Below, piece by piece: positions 42,504 through 43,684 of a stretch of 43,684 nt of DNA (within the stretch, counting starts at the first letter, position 1; every line of letters begins with the position of its first letter). The position numbers and the translations under genes are program-made. This stretch comes from CAYUAI01 sp964442745 (GTDB lineage Bacteria; Pseudomonadota; Gammaproteobacteria; S012-40): contig CAYUAI010000028.1 of the NCBI GenBank assembly GCA_964442745.1, positions 1 to 43,684 on the forward strand, in the 5' to 3' direction. The notes below the pieces were generated by a model that saw only the letters and a list, made by a program, of their open reading frames with translations, made no database searches and was not told the DNA's origin.

Positions 42504-43556
42504 ATGCAACGATTCACCGTAAAACTATTTTGCAAAACCATTGAATGGCTATTACGCTTACGAACCTGGATGATTCGCTTCCCAGAAAAAGATCCCACAC
42601 AAATTCTTATCGATAATTACACCGAGGCACAGCATCAAGCGGCACAACGATTACAATATTCAGAAACACAAACTAAATACGACCTCGCATCAAAACCAAA
42701 TCACGTTTTAATTGCCATCCCATTTCGAGACCAAACCCATACAACGCAACAATGCTTGACTAGTATTTTTAAACAAGAGTTAATCAACACTACAATCACC
42801 ATTGGCCTAGTCAACAATGGCTCAACCGGACACACCACGCTTGAATGGCTAAATCAAGTGACACAATACGCAACGGGAACAATCAGTATTGTCATCCTCA
42901 ACATTGATCAAGCCTTTAATTTTTCAAATCTTATAAATTCAGCCGTCAAACAATATGCCAACGAAAACACCGACTGGATTCTCATGCTAAATAACGATAC
43001 GGAAATGCGAACTTCCACCGACCTACAGCGCCTCATTGATTTCGCCAACGGCTGTCCCAACTTAGGCGTACTAGGTTGCACACTGCTCTATCCCGACAAT
43101 AAAATCCAACATCTATTTTCCGCCCCCGGCCAAAAAATTGTTGCCGGCCACCCACTCAAAGGCATCATGTATAACGAACACCACACATGGTACCAACAAG
43201 CTCGCCCGGTTGCCGCTGTCACAGGCGCTTGCCAGCTAGTGAGTTACGACAATTTTGTTAAAGCAGGCATGTTAGATGAAAAACTACCCACATTGGGTCA
43301 AGATATCGATTTATGCTTAAAATTACAAAACCTGAATTTAACCAACTGGGTATTACCAGAGGTCGTGCTATATCACCACGAAGGATTAAGCAAAGGTCAT
43401 TCGTTTAATAAAACGGAGATTCAACGCATGTATGATGTTTGGGGAGATATGTTGTATGACAATGAGTATTATTCTAAGAAATTTACCCGCTGGTCTGAAT
43501 ATCCGGTTTATGGTTTAATGGAGCGGAGATACCCTTGGGTATGGCTCGTATTATAG
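42504..43556 (+). CDS. Family 2 glycosyltransferase
   Basis: The 350-residue protein has a GT-A fold: LIAIPFRDQTHTTQQCLTSI at the start, ITIGLVNNGSTG, then WILMLNNDTEMR, with the metal-binding NND at 163-165 in place of DxD. VAAVTGACQLVSYDNFVKAGMLDE then QDIDLCLKLQ is the acceptor/ED-like region, as in rhamnosyl- or galactosyl-transferases. It should act in the cytoplasm on lipid-linked or surface polysaccharide precursors. No ribosome site is clear. It is the last gene and is complete; 43557-43684 holds nothing recognisable. Confidence 0.87.
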   Translation: MQRFTVKLFCKTIEWLLRLRTWMIRFPEKDPTQILIDNYTEAQHQAAQRLQYSETQTKYDLASKPNHVLIAIPFRDQTHTTQQCLTSIFKQELINTTITIGLVNNGSTGHTTLEWLNQVTQYATGTISIVILNIDQAFNFSNLINSAVKQYANENTDWILMLNNDTEMRTSTDLQRLIDFANGCPNLGVLGCTLLYPDNKIQHLFSAPGQKIVAGHPLKGIMYNEHHTWYQQARPVAAVTGACQLVSYDNFVKAGMLDEKLPTLGQDIDLCLKLQNLNLTNWVLPEVVLYHHEGLSKGHSFNKTEIQRMYDVWGDMLYDNEYYSKKFTRWSEYPVYGLMERRYPWVWLVL

Positions 43557-43684
43557 TAGCTAAAGTTGCTATACAATCACCCTTACGTCAAAATAACCAA
43601 AAGCTGTCATAAATACAGACATTGGTTAGCAGCAATTATCTGCCACCAATTGGCATCAATAAAAACAATAAGTTAGCCGACTTT

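Overview
The window looks like chromosome from a moderately AT-rich gammaproteobacterium. The evidence is the set of housekeeping genes: an E. coli-type glutamate-cysteine ligase (gshA), a quinone-linked class 2 dihydroorotate dehydrogenase (pyrD), aminopeptidase N (pepN), the ribosome-maturation factor DarP, IspG and the tRNA thiolase TtcA. No tRNA, rRNA, CRISPR array, plasmid gene or intact transposase was seen.

Region by region: (1) 106-8330 is mostly housekeeping (TlpA-like thioredoxin, gshA, pyrD, two small unknowns, darP, pepN). (2) 8946-30087 is the remarkable part, an electron-transfer island. It encodes an inner-membrane-anchored FAD/NAD(P)/[4Fe-4S] oxidoreductase, a probable dihaem b-type membrane protein, a 21-haem cytochrome c built as 7 x 3 haems, a large outer-membrane barrel with a TPR front, a small anchored protein sharing that barrel protein's N-terminal domain, a 47-haem cytochrome, a TraF/FadL-like barrel on the other strand, and a 1.8-thousand-residue cytochrome with 65 haem-binding motifs. 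A Crp/Fnr-type regulator and a DUF2892 membrane protein close it. (3) 30288-36736 holds ispG-ttcA, small secreted, pentapeptide and beta-propeller lipoprotein genes, and a Trm112-like/SAM methyltransferase. (4) 37104-43684 holds a small membrane protein, a TetR regulator overlapping a PEP-synthase/rifampicin-phosphotransferase-like enzyme, a debris zone with short inverted-repeat elements, and a glycosyltransferase.

Inferred working model for the island: electrons from NAD(P)H and/or quinol enter through the flavoprotein and the b-type membrane protein. They pass to the periplasmic 21-haem chain, cross the outer membrane with the TPR-barrel protein (taking the place of MtrB/PioB), and are carried outside by the 47- and 65-motif tandem-repeat cytochromes. 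Together the three cytochromes carry 133 haem-attachment motifs (127 CxxCH, 4 CX3CH, 2 CX4CH). Each is an array of near-identical modules in which every haem motif is matched by a spare histidine, as expected for a chain of bis-His haems. No MtrA/MtrC/CymA-like protein, pilin or cytochrome maturation gene is present, so this appears to be a non-Mtr conduit. The direction of electron flow (outward respiration or inward uptake) cannot be told from sequence.
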